A stretch of DNA of 64,000 nt from Quercus robur (taxonomy: Eukaryota > Streptophyta > Magnoliopsida > Fagales > Fagaceae): NCBI RefSeq assembly GCF_932294415.1, contig NC_065544.1, positions 29,837,210-29,901,209 of the forward strand. The letters run 5' to 3'. Below the pieces are notes generated by a model, which was given only the letters and a program-made list of their open reading frames with translations, had not been told where the DNA came from and did no database searches. Numbering within the stretch: the stretch's first letter is position 1; each line of letters opens with the position of its first letter. This document shows, piece by piece, positions 13,060 to 23,848 of the stretch. A program made the position numbers and the translations under genes.

Positions 13060-14850
13060 GAGCAAAAGAGGATGGAAATTGATTCTAGTTTCCCGATGAG
13101 ATCATGTTGTTGCTCTGTTGAGTGGCTAACCACTTGTAGCAATTAGGTCGAGTATGTCCAGCTGTTCCACAGTGATGACAGAGATGTTGCTTCTTCTATT
13201 TAGACTTTTGAGTGTTTCCCTTCTTAGCTCTAGGGTTTTTAGTCTCTTTCTTATCCAGCTTAGGGGGTGCTCCTAAGATAGATTTACCATTATCTATGTT
13301 CTCACTAGCTACAACAATTTTCACATTATTGTTCTCAGATTCACATTATTAGTAGGAGAAACAAAAATAGTAGTACTAGTAGAAGCAATACTAGGAGAAG
13401 AGAAATCATACCCTAAGCCGATTTGATCAAAACCAAATTTTTGAATGTTAAACATCTCGTCAAGCTTTTCACTTGAAGTCATTTCCAACTGAGCTCTGAC
13501 TTGCAACAACTTTGCCTCAAGGTTCTTGGTCTTCTCAACCAAGAAATTATTCTCAAACTGCAGTGCTTCAATGGTTTGATTGGCTTCATCAAACTTTATG
13601 TAAAGCTCTTTTTGATCAAGTTCCAAATTACTCAGTTTCTTGGTGGCCAGCCTATATAGTTTTTCATGTTTCTTAGAAACCTTATACAACTTTTCATATG
13701 CTGTATGGATATCATCTTGATCATCCATTTTCTCAAACTTAGAATCCGCCAAGTCCTCTTCATCATCCACATCTTCAACAATCCCCTTAGTAGGATTTAT
13801 AGTGGAAGTGAAGGCATTTAGGATTCCATCATTCTCATTATCAGAATCATCCTCAAGCCCAGTGTCACTCAAAGTAGCAGCAAGTGCCTTGCTCTTCCCA
13901 ATGGTCTTGAGATACGTAGGGCACTCTTATTTCATGTGATCGAAGCCTTGACACCCAAAGCACTTTGGTCCTGAGGGAACAGTGTATTGACCGCCATCCC
14001 TAGCATCCTTCTTTCCTTTGTCTTGGTTCTTGAACTGAGACAAACTGGACTGCTTGCGGTCTTTGTCAAATCTTTTGGCATTGGCATTCTTCATAATTTT
14101 TTGAATTGCAAGGTGATATAGGATTTCATCTTACAATCTTCATCGTCTGAAGACTCATCAGTGTCACTGCTCTTGGCCTTCAATGCCATGCTCTTTCCCT
14201 TACTAGATTTCCTTATCCTTGTCAAACCCAATTCATAGGTCTACAGATTGCCAATCAGCTCTGTCAAAGGAATTTTATCAATATCCCTTGATTCCTCAAT
14301 CGCGGTGATCTTGGCATGAAATCTCTCGGGTAGAGATCTGAGTACCTTTCTAACAATCTTGGATTCGAGAATGGTTTTCCCAAGATTAAAGGTTGAGTTC
14401 ACTATGTCTTTGAGCTTGGTATAGAACTCATCGAATGACTTATCCTCCTCCATCTTAATCTCTTCGAAGCTTGTAGTAAACCTTTGAAGTTTTGAATCCT
14501 TGATAGCCTTAGTTCCTTCATAGGTTGTCTAAAGGATGGTCCATACTTCCTTAGCAATTCCAGTAGATGATATCTTCTTGAACTCCTCATTCGTGACCGC
14601 ACTGAATAACGTGTTCAATGCCCTCCTGTTGAAATTTGCCGCCTTGATCTTAGCATCATCCCAATCGACCGACGCTTCCTTCAACTTGGTCCAGCCTATC
14701 TTCACAATTTGCCACAACTTTTCATCTAATGACTGCAAGAAAGCTCTTATGCGTACTTTCCAATATGCATAGTTAGTGTCATCAAATAAAAGAAGTATAA
14801 TAAGAGACTGTCCTCTATCCGTGACAAATAGGGGTCAATGGATCACACAA
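13060..14850 (-). pseudogene. Broken Copia gag (DUF4219/UBN2-type, two zinc knuckles)
   Basis: Reading the minus strand from about 14850, the N-terminal part contains DDTNYAYWKVRIRAFLQSLD, typical of the plant Copia gag start. A UBN2-type capsid region with FYTKLKDIVNSTFNLGK and VLRSLPERFHAKITAIEE follows. Two CCHC-like zinc knuckles come next, CFGCQGFDHMK-stop-EC near 13935 and CHHCGTAGHTRPNC near 13160. A coiled-coil-like, acidic middle segment is encoded by the clean frame 13321-13872. In-frame stops occur near 14531, 14243 and 13930, and reading-frame shifts near 14100 and 13330. Gag would form the particle that packages the element's RNA. The many breaks mean it is not functional. Confidence 0.8.
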
Positions 14851-14879
14851 TAAATATTAAAACCTAATCAGAGTGTGCC

Positions 14880-14894
14880 TGCTCTGATAACACT
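14880..14894 (-). other. Primer binding site, initiator Met-tRNA type
   Basis: On the minus strand the LTR end CCTATCA is followed after two bases by TGTTATCAGAGC. This differs by one base from the usual plant retrotransposon site TGGTATCAGAGC, complementary to the 3' end of initiator Met-tRNA. Confidence 0.75.
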
Positions 14895-17800
14895 TGATAG
14901 GCCAAGAATGTATTAACCCCTTGTGATGAATTAACCAATTAATTAATCAAGTTAATTAATTAATTCAATTTACATGCAATACGCGTGGTAGCACAAAAAA
15001 ATCACCAACTAAGTTAATATGCAGCTGAAAATAAAGTTGACACAGTGATTTGTTTACAAATAGGGAAAACCACAAAGGCAAAAACCCCACTGGGTGATTT
15101 TAAGGTCACTACTCCCGAGAATTCAATATTATCACAACAAGCGATTACAAATAAATGAATCCTAGTACCTTATATCAACCTACAATTGAACCCTTACTCC
15201 AATGCCCAATTAGACTTGTTTTGTAGTGACAATCTCTCATTTTCAATGCACAGCTCTCAGTACGTGACTAACCAATTCAATGTGTAGATCGCAGTACGTG
15301 ACTTACACACCAACTTGAAAAAGATGTTGGTTGCAAAGTTTTTCAATTCATCACACGATGAAGATCATGAAACTCTTTGATTACAAATCCTTATGGTGTA
15401 CAAACACAACAGCTTCTTGAAGAGAAAGATAAACTAGAGCATATATCTCCGATTCACAATATGCTTGTGAAAAACTTTTGCATTGAGATGCATCAGCAAT
15501 GACGGCTCTTAAAACAATCTTTATATATGTTTAGGATTGTGAGAAAATAAAGTCCAAATATCCATACACAGATTGGATGAAAATCAGAATTGAAAATCTA
15601 ATTTTCTTAAATCTCGATAGATACCTTATCTATTGAGCAGTTGTCAAGCATCAAGCTTAAACAGCCTTTTAAACCTCAATAAATACTAGCTGTCGAGTTA
15701 GCTGTCGAGCTTTAAAATCCAGCATTTCTTCACTTGATTCTTGGACAGACTTTTATCGATGGCGGTTTTTGCGTGTAACCACATGTCTCCTGCTAGAAGT
15801 GTGACTTTGCTAAGCTCGGATTTATTTTAGGGAGTTCAACTCGGAACTCGACATTGGGCCGCATAGACCAATGGCTTCTAGTGTATTTTTAAGCCTACAA
15901 AATAGATGAAACCCAAAGTCTTAGAATCATGATAATGGTTGAAATAAATAAATAATATGCTTAGCATGATAGCTTTGATTAAATGGTAAGTTGATACGTT
16001 ATTATTATGTATATTAAGTGATGTGCAATATTAGATAATAATTAATTAGGTGTCAAATGTCTAACAATGAGATGAGTCCAATAGTCCATGTCTAGTTGCA
16101 GTTCATGATTCATGTTTAACATAATAAGGTATGTCTAGCAATAGTCTATGTCTAAATAATATATGTCCAATGGTAGTTCATTTTCAAAAAGTATGTGTCT
16201 AAGGGTGGTTCATGTCCAAATAATATATGTGTAACGGTGGTAGATTGATTTATTAATATGTATATTCATTAATGAAGTATTAGTGAGATCATGTTCATTA
16301 AATAGTGAGATGATATTAAAATAGTTTGCATTCAACGGTAAAATGATAATGAATAAAATATATTTAATAATATAAATTTGAAAATAAAATATAATGACTT
16401 ATCTTCATATTTTACAGCTCTAGCCGTAACATCAATGGACTTAGCATTTCAACAACCTTCAGACTTTGCAGCTCCAGCCATACAACACCAGTGGACTTTA
16501 ACATTTTAGCAGCATGGTGAAGTGAATCCTTTCATGGGGACTTCATGTTTGAAAGGGAAACATGGGTGCAACCGGAGGGGGAGAGAGCATGTCTAGCCAT
16601 GTGCATCGGTTGGTTAAGTTTGTCCCCTTAATCATGTACTTAAATGATTTTCCCTATGTAATGTCCTTTTAGTTTTTAGTCAAACATGAGTGAGTTCGTG
16701 CCTTTCATAAGAATAGCTTTAAGTATTAGAAATGTATGTCTTCAATGAGAATGATTTTGATATGAAGTCTTTGTGCCTTTTAAGAGAAATGCCTTAATAT
16801 TGATGTTCATATGCCTTCCATGAGAAAGGGCTTTTGTAATGTGTTATTGGAAGAGTATTTTGATATGTTTTAAGATGTGTAGAGATGGTAAGAAATATAT
16901 ATATATATATATATATATATGAGATATGGTGTTTGTAATGTGTATAGGAATTATATGTAGATACTTTGTTGGACATGGATCTTGTATATGTGTACTTTGT
17001 GAGACATGAAGTTCAAAGATATATGAGAAGTATGTATGAGTGTTTTGTGAGGAATGTGTTTGTAAAATATATGGAAGTGTGAGATAGATAATATGAAGGT
17101 TAAATATAGTAAATACATGAGATTATTTGTGTTATGGGTTATGTTGCTTTCTAAGAATGGAGATTTTATATGAAAAATAAAAAATGAGATGGAGATGTAT
17201 TTTTGGGCAGCAAAAATGATGAAGTTTCAAAATAATGGAGTGTGGGAAAAATGGGTAATGGATAATGGTGTGTTGTAATATGTGTGTTATGTTGTTATCT
17301 ACGAAGAGAGATTTTGCAAGAGAGATGGGGAAGTATGAAAATGTGTATGTGGCAGCAAAGTAAAGTTTTAGAATAATGGGGTGAGAGAAGGATGGATCGG
17401 TCTATCCTTTAGTGTGTAGCTTGGTCCTCTTTATATAGAGCCAAGCTATGTAACTAGATCATAACTTAGTTGAAGGGAAAATTAGCAAATAAGGAAAAGT
17501 CCTTGACAAGGTAAGTGGTTTCATTAGAGGGATTTTGTTTTTTAACCAAAAGAAGAAAGTTAGAGACTTTAAGGCTGATGTTATAGCTGTAACAACTGTC
17601 AATCATAGCTATCACAGCTGAATGATATCATCCAAATGACATCTTGCTTGGAGGAAAAAATATTTGCCATTAAATTCATGGTTTGGCTAAAAATGGCAAG
17701 ATAATCTTTATGGGATACTCTTGTTTCTAGTACCACAACTGGAGCCATTACAAAATGTGCTGGAGTTGTTACAACTTCTGCAGAAGCTGTTTCTGCTTCT

Positions 17801-18774
17801 GCTGGAGCTATTTGCTGCTTCTACTGGAGTTGTTTCTGCAAAATAGCTTCTGCTAAAGCTGTTTGCAGCTTCTACTAAAACTGTTTGCAGCTTTTGCTGG
17901 AGCTACTGTTGATATTTTTGGCTAAGTTTCTTCTTTTGGAAAATTATATGCTTAGTCCACATATAATTTTGGTAAGTTATAGACTAGTTAGTTGATATTT
18001 GATGAAATTTTAGAGATGTAATTATGATCTTTTTGTATTTTAACCAAATCTTAAAGAGTAAGGAGAGCATTTAATACTAAATATGAGATATTAATATATA
18101 TTTAGCCATGTGCTTGGAATTGATTTAGATGATAATGATATAATTTATATGAAATACTATAATTACATTTTTAAACTTATATTATATGATGAACATTAAT
18201 TTTTATGTAAAGAGTATAGGGAGTTTTATCATTCTAAGTGTTATGAGATATGAAAGGCTTACCAAATGTTACCTATTGCACACTAACCCGTCAAAGTTCA
18301 GGGAATTGGGAAAGACATGCCAAACAACATGCTTTCCTTTATCAACTTTGAACCACTAGAGTTTTACTGAACATACTTCTTGGCCCTCCAAACCACGACT
18401 CCCAAAATTCCCCCGATAAGACTCATGAACTTGGATCATGAGCCAAAAATGAGATGATGTGCTATGAGCTTGAACCATGGGCTTTGACTCATTTTTTGTG
18501 TAAATATGGGCTCTTTTGGGTTTTAGAAGAGATTTTCCCAAAATCCATGATATTGTTGATATGGTGTGGGTCGCCAATGAAATGAAGTTATGTGGTGTGA
18601 AAAATTTGTCCTCAACAACTTGCATGACTTTAACACTTGAACTTGAAACCTAATTCCTTGAAACATTAAACACATCCTAAATCTACCCAATTACAAGTAA
18701 AGTACGTTTTGTCATAGGTTTAGCAAATTCTATATAGACATATGTTCCTAACATAATTCACATATGTCTTAATA
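14895..18774 (-). repeat. 5' LTR of the Copia element, split by an insertion
   Basis: LTR-homologous sequence occupies 14895-15752 and 18618-18774. The join point corresponds to GGACAGACTTGCATG in the intact LTR at about 9730-9745. The intervening 15753-18617 is foreign to the LTR. Confidence 0.8.
15753..18617. mobile_element. 2865-bp insertion nested in the 5' LTR, class unresolved
   Basis: The insertion interrupts the LTR and is flanked by ACTT on both sides (15749-15752 and 18618-18621), or five bases with one mismatch. On the minus strand it begins TGTTGAGGACAAATTTTTC and ends GCCATCGATA. A long solo LTR with a degraded end is one reading; a DNA element with weak terminal similarity is another. 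It has no long open frame. Internal features are an (AT)n run at 16896-16920, a family of GTCCATGTCTA/ATATATGTCC motifs at 16070-16240, and a run of degenerate GCTGTTTCTGCTTCTGC-like repeats at about 17755-17910. Confidence 0.5.
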
Positions 18775-19105
18775 CTGTCTATATATATGAGCAAGATAAG
18801 TGGTAGAGATCATAAAAATTTGACAACTAATTAATTTTGATTGTATCTATTGTCAAAATTTTAGTATGAAAACCAAATTCATTCTTGGTTTTTTATTTAT
18901 AATGATTACATTAGTTAGTTTACATAATATACATGTTTTAAATTATGCAAGAAATATTTTAAAAAAATTGCATACCAAACACCAAAAAACATTCTTAAGC
19001 TCATTTTGAAAGTCATTACCAAACACTAGAAAATGAGACAGTTTTCTAGAAAATACTCTTTGGAAAATGGTTCATTTTCCAGAAAACCTTACTGCTAAAA
19101 ATGTT
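18775..19105. mobile_element. Right part of the DNA-transposon-like element split by the LTR retrotransposon
   Basis: This contains ACCAAACACTAGAAAATG and TTTTCCAGAAAACCTTAC, which mirror in reverse complement the start of the 7783-8882 segment. It supports one older hAT-like element into which the Copia element inserted. The outer boundary near 19105 is approximate. Confidence 0.35.
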
Positions 19106-19266
19106 AAATTCTATGAAATATATATATTGAGAAGTTGAATTCTATGAAGAAAAATGATATAGATGACAATTTTTTTTTAAAAAAAATATTATTATTAAAA
19201 TTAGTATACATGGCAATTAAGTCAGGTCTCCACAAATTGGGGCCACGATTTTTGAGGCCCAATTTA

Positions 19267-19745
19267 TCTCTATATATTAAGAGGATTCAGAAAGTTAGTT
19301 CCTGGCTTTTTCTCTTTAAAAAATACCCCTAATTTAATTAATTTATCCTTATTCCGAAAAATAAGAAATGAGGTTAAAATCGTAAATAGATAAAAATTAA
19401 AATAAAAAAACCTACTGGTTATTAACTCCCCACTTTTGTTCCAAAAAAAAAAAAAAAAGTCAGACTAAACTATACCAGGTTTCTTTCTAAAACCATTACA
19501 TTAATTATTTTTATTTTTTTGGATTCATTACATTATCATTTTTTTTATAACTATTACACCATCAATTGGATTTGGATAAACACGCAAAAGCTTCTAATTG
19601 AAAAACGAATCCTATTCTCTTCGAAAAAAAAAAAAATCCTATCTATTTTTTCAAATTGTGATGAAAGAAAAATTATGATACTAAATCCCCAAAAAAAAAA
19701 AAAAAAAACCTCATTATACGCGCGAAGCACGTGTGATGAGGCTAG
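19267..19745 (+). mobile_element. Non-autonomous Helitron
   Basis: The 5' end reads TCTCTATATATTAAGAGGAT. The 3' end has a hairpin (ACGCG...CACGTGT, about 19718-19734 with a 3-nt loop and one mismatch), then GATGAGG and the terminal CTAG. The base before is A and the base after is T, matching the Helitron A^T insertion rule. The element is 479 bp with no coding capacity, so it would need replication proteins from elsewhere. Internal segments recur in reverse at 4.8-5.5 kb. Confidence 0.85.
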
Positions 19746-19949
19746 TATAATATAATTAGTATATTATATAATTTGGGTACAAAAACTTAAATAATAATCC
19801 TTTTTGTAAATATTTTGATAATAATAATTAAACTAAATAACCGATTATTATATAATTTTACCATTGGCATATGATGTACTAAAAGTAAAAAAATTTGACA
19901 CAGGATGAGTTTTTGCGTTTAGAATCTTTAGATGACTTGTTGAATATGT

Positions 19950-20170
19950 GTTTAGATTACTCGATGGCATTCAAACCCCATACGCACCATTCCCAATAAT
20001 GGGAGGTGGGTGTACCACTTTCCCCAAAGACCATTGGTCATTCATGAGCGACTTCATAACCTGTTTTAATGTAGATGTTAATGGAATAGCTTTATTTCCA
20101 CCACAATCTAGTCATGTCAAATAGCACTAAAAATAAAAAAATAAAAAAATAGCACTAATCTTAATCTTAT
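19950..20170 (+). repeat. Copy A of a diverged local duplication
   Basis: Contains GGGTGTACCACTTTCC, CATTCATGAGCGACTTCATA, TGTTAATGGAATA and TTTCCACCACAATCTAG in the same order as the matching motifs at 20630-20850. Copy B has an extra internal TGTTAATGGAATA unit. Not coding; function unknown. Confidence 0.6.
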
Positions 20171-20629
20171 CAAGCCAACAAATGATTAGCGTTCACATTT
20201 GGGGATTAGGATCTTTTCCACTAATTCGGAGCAAATGTACTCTCCATTTCAAAGAAACGAGTTGATAAGATCCTAATACTATTTTCCAAAAGGTAAAGTC
20301 ATCACACAATTTTTAGGTAAACATTTCTACCTATACAATATTATTCACAACAAATTTATAAAAATTGAGCTATTAAATTGATTATTGTTTCTCATTTAGA
20401 TTTATCACTAATATTATTTTATTGTATATTATTTACAACTCGTCACTTTAATGATTGTGAAAAATTTTGTGAAAATAATTATGAGTTTATGACTCCAGAT
20501 TTATTGTTTTACATACATGTCTCTAGATTTTGCAGGAAATAAAAATAAAGAGATATATTATTAACTTATTAAGAGTATTATAGTTTTACATAAGGTGATT
20601 TTTATTTTTTATTTTGAATGAGTTTTATT
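20171..20629. other. AT-rich intergenic DNA
   Basis: No gene or element recognised. Confidence 0.35.
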
Positions 20630-20851
20630 TATTTATTTTTGTTTAGATAATGAGTGGATGTCATTCATTCCCCACAATCACCAGGACCACCACTCTGGGT
20701 GTACAGTGTACCATTCATATGGGACTTCATAATCTCTTTTAACGCATATGTGTTAATGGAATATTTTATCAAATAAAAGTAAATGTTAATGGAATATAAA
20801 GTGCACCTCCATTTCCACCACAATATCATATAGTTCTAATCTAATCAACCC
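20630..20851 (+). repeat. Copy B of a diverged local duplication
   Basis: Shares ordered motifs with 19950-20170, including TACCATTCATATGGGACTTC and TTTCCACCACAATATC. The SINE at 20864 inserted just after its right end. Confidence 0.6.
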
Positions 20852-20863
20852 AACATTGGATTG

Positions 20864-20964
20864 GTGTGCCACTGGACCTTGTAGCCTAGTGACATCCGGT
20901 TCCGTTGTAATCTTTAGCTCAGAAGTTTTATCCCCACACTTACCTAACAAAAAAAAAAAAAAAA
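20864..20964 (+). mobile_element. tRNA-derived SINE with perfect 12-bp target duplication
   Basis: A 101-bp body ends in a poly-A tail. The A-box-like motif is TAGCCTAGTGAC and a B-box-like stretch is AGAAGTTTTATCCCC. It is flanked by AACATTGGATTG at 20852-20863 and 20965-20976, an exact duplication. Pol III promoter remnants, a poly-A tail and variable-length duplications are characteristic of SINEs. Confidence 0.85.
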
Positions 20965-20976
20965 AACATTGGATTG

Positions 20977-22345
20977 TTGTTGGTGTTGATGTTGACGTTG
21001 GTGACTATTATTCATTAATCCATTTCAAACGACCTTTTTAGAGAAAATCCCAGTACGTACTACTTTTTTGGATGCTAAAAGCATATCCACACCTTTTGAG
21101 GAAACGGATTTTACATTACAAGAGATGAACTTGTCCTTTAAGTTCTTATCACACGATGGGAGAATGGTGACAAAGCTACGGGCAATACATGAATTCTTTT
21201 CTTGGAGGGACATCTTTTGCGGCTTTTGCTCGGGAAAAGAGAACCATAGTATACAACCTAAAAGCATCCTCCTCTCTTTGCGAAAAAGTTAACCTGAGTT
21301 GAGGTTCAAAATTCAAATGGTCCAAAATTATGCCTAACAAAAGTCGGGGTGGGTCGAAAGTTTCAATCCCTCCCAAATATTCATTTTGTGAATACTTTTT
21401 ACAAGAATTCTCTAAGATTGCAACTTGTAGAATCCTCTAGCTTAGTTGTATTTTGGGGGGCAAATTTACTATAAAAATCTTTAGCAAGGGGGCAAATATT
21501 TGATATATACCTAAGCCTTCGATCAACTGCATCATCAGTTCGCCTTAAGTTTCTTAATTAATATATATATATATATATTAATCCTTACTAGCACAAATAA
21601 TTTGTGTTTTGTCTAATTTATAAAGGTATCTTTCCTAAATACAACTTGACTATACCAAATTAGTTTCCAAAATGTCTGTCATGCATTTCATGCTAGAGGC
21701 ATCTCCTAAAGGCTTTGAATTGGTAATTCCCTCTTTTTCTTTTCTTTCTTTTTTTTGCCTCTTTTAGTGGGTAGAAGGACTGTATCAAATAGCCATGAGT
21801 TGTGTTATGATGGGTATTTCTTTATTATTATTATTATTATTATTTTGCCTCTTTAACACACACATCCACACAGACATATATATAATTCATTAATTAAGGG
21901 AGATGAGATTTGAATTTTACACATCTTTGTTGGAAACACTAGAAAATAACAATTGAGCTAGATGCTCTTTAATAGTTGTGTATTTTTTTTTAATATTATT
22001 AAATTACTATATTTGATTTTTCTTTCTTTAATACTATCATTTGAGAAAACTTAAGAGATGCTTTGCGTGGAGGACATTATTTTTTTAATATTATTTAATA
22101 ATTTAGATTAGGTAAACTCATAAACTTCAGTTTAATTTGTAGCTAAAACATATTTAAATTGATGGATTCAACCATTGCTTAAAGTAATAAGCTAAATGGT
22201 GCTATTTTATTTCAACTATACTCCTTTTTTTTCTAGATGGTAATTATAGTAACCTTGCATGTGGTTTGGCTTGTTTTTATTTTGTCTATCCGTGATTTGA
22301 AAAGTGTCACTTTGCCCACTTAAAGTTTGTTTTGTTTGTCTTTCG
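20977..22345. other. Intergenic DNA with a possible SINE remnant
   Basis: Read on the minus strand, 21885-21985 contains TAGCTCAATTGTTA and, about 40 bases on, AATTCAAATCTC, which resemble A and B boxes of a tRNA-derived SINE; no clean ends were found. ATT repeats lie at 21827-21845 and (TA)n near 21561. Two overlapping opposite-strand frames of 75-80 codons at 21025-21292 have no recognisable domain. Confidence 0.4.
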
Positions 22346-23583
22346 TAATCCATGTCCATTAAAAATAAGGGTAAATATGTATTTTTACTCTTCTTTTATA
22401 TCTCTCACCTCCCACAAAAATATAAACAAAAACAAGAGAAAACAAGATCAAAAAGTGAGAGTTTTGTAAAAATTAATATTTGGAACCCCATGTTCAAAAC
22501 ACCTAACAACACTTACAAGAATGCAACGAAATCAAACAAAAAACTCATAAATCTTAGCACTTAGCAATAGGATCGATCCTACTTTTGCTTGTGTTTTATA
22601 CCCATTAAAAATTTAGATTTCAAAGCCAAACCAAAAACCCATAAAAAAAAAATCCAAGCATACTATGATTCCACCCTTCATTCCAACTTTCAAATTCCCC
22701 TAATAGTAGCCTACATCACAGTAGTCATAAAGCTTGAATCAAAACCTAAACCCAAAACAAGAAATTAAAATTTTAGCGGCCGTGACCCAATCCAAGCACT
22801 ACCATGATCCTCCCCTCTTTCCTCTGATTTGCTAATGTGTACCACCACCACCAACACCCAAAGACTTCCACCATCACCACCACCATAACTAGAACCCCAA
22901 CTCACTAACCCACCAACACCATTATGTGAGCAATAGCTCAAACAGAGGGGGCATGAAGTATGGATTTAGGGTTTGAGCAAAGAAAGAGAGTTATTAATAA
23001 CAGAGGGGGCATGAAATATGGATTTAGGGTTTGAGAAAAGAAAGAGAGTTATTAATAGCAATGCTAGTGACCCAGCACATCCATGATCACGCCGCAACCA
23101 AGATGCAACCACCGCAACAACCCAAAATCTTAGATTGACCACTACCAAAATCCAAATCACTACCCACACGTTACACTTCTCCTCAAAACCCAAACCTGAA
23201 GCAATCCTGCTCCTCCTCCACAAATCAAAATCCAAATCCATACAGCCCCTCTTGCTCCTCCGCTATCGCGATCATGACCTAAAGCTACCGTCGATTTGAA
23301 CCGGAGAGAGAGAGAGAGAGAGAGAGATGAAATCAAATAAGAAGAAATAATAGATAGAGTTAAAAGTAAGTAAATTTTGCCTTTTGAATTATTTTCTTTT
23401 GAGTGTTACAAAGACATTATGTGTCCTATTAAAGTTCTTGAGCCAATTTTATAAATTTTTACAAATGGTATTTTTTTTTTAATCTTGTTTTTATGTTTTT
23501 GTGTTTTTTTTTTTTTTTAAGGAGAGAGACATAAATTGGAAACAAAAATACATATTTACCCCGTTTTTAATAGAGGTGGGTTA
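22346..23583. mobile_element. Long terminal-inverted-repeat element, MULE-like, non-coding
   Basis: The left end TAATCCATGTCCATTAAAAA and the reverse complement of the right end, TAACCCACCTCTATTAAAAA, match for about 50-60 bp, continuing through GGGTAAATATGTATTTTT on both sides. The interior (about 22750-23300) is less AT-rich, with CCACCA-type repeats, an (AG)n run at 23306-23327 and a 58-bp tandem duplication. Long inverted repeats suggest a Mutator-like non-autonomous element, but no matching target duplication was found, so the class is tentative. Confidence 0.6.
22942..23057. repeat. 58-bp tandem duplication
   Basis: Copies 22942-22999 and 23000-23057 both start ACAGAGGGGGCATGAA and differ at only about two positions. 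They lie inside the inverted-repeat element. Confidence 0.85.
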
Positions 23584-23642
23584 GAGTTTAACCTATATAA
23601 ACTAACTATATTAATAATTAGGGGAAGGTAAAAAATAATAGT

Positions 23643-23848
23643 AAGGGTCTATTTGGGAACCGCTTATTTTGCTGAAACTGAAAACTTTTTACTGAAAGTA
23701 CTGTAGATAAAGGTAAAAGTTAGCTGAAATAGTATAGTGGGACCTATAAATAGTACCAAAAAGTACAGTGGAGCCCATGAATAGTAGCAAAAATAAGTTG
23801 AATAATAAAATAATTTAGTTTTTTCATCCGCATCCAAACGCACACTAA
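23643..23848. mobile_element. hAT-type MITE
   Basis: The ends GGGTCTATTTGGGAACCGC and (reverse complement of the right end) AGTGTGCGTTTGGATGCGG form imperfect terminal inverted repeats. The interior has GTACTGTAGATAAAGG and AGTGGGACC motifs, known to me from very common plant hAT MITEs. About 205 bp, no coding capacity, target duplication decayed. Confidence 0.6.

Larger units (their letters stand above)
8883..18774 (-). mobile_element. Copia-type LTR retrotransposon, Sirevirus-like, non-autonomous and nested
   Basis: Two related LTRs flank an internal region read on the minus strand: 3' LTR 8883-9892 and 5' LTR 14895-18774 (interrupted). The LTRs begin TGTTAAGACATATG and end CCTATCA on the coding strand. 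A Met-tRNA-type primer binding site lies inside the 5' LTR and a polypurine tract inside the 3' LTR. Flanks are CTATC (8878-8882) and CTGTC (18775-18779), a 5-bp target duplication with one mismatch. Inside are a broken gag (13060-14850) and a broken ORF with a plant-transposon-protein domain (10463-11653). No protease, integrase or reverse transcriptase is seen in the roughly 1.4 kb between them. Extra PPT-like motifs and the UBN2 gag suggest the Sirevirus lineage (inference). It must have depended on another element for mobility. Confidence 0.85.

Noticed and set aside
21025-21292. Opposite-strand overlapping frames of 75-80 codons
   Set aside because: Neither shows a domain, signal peptide, splice context or sensible upstream signals. 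Overlap on both strands suggests chance in a slightly less AT-rich stretch.
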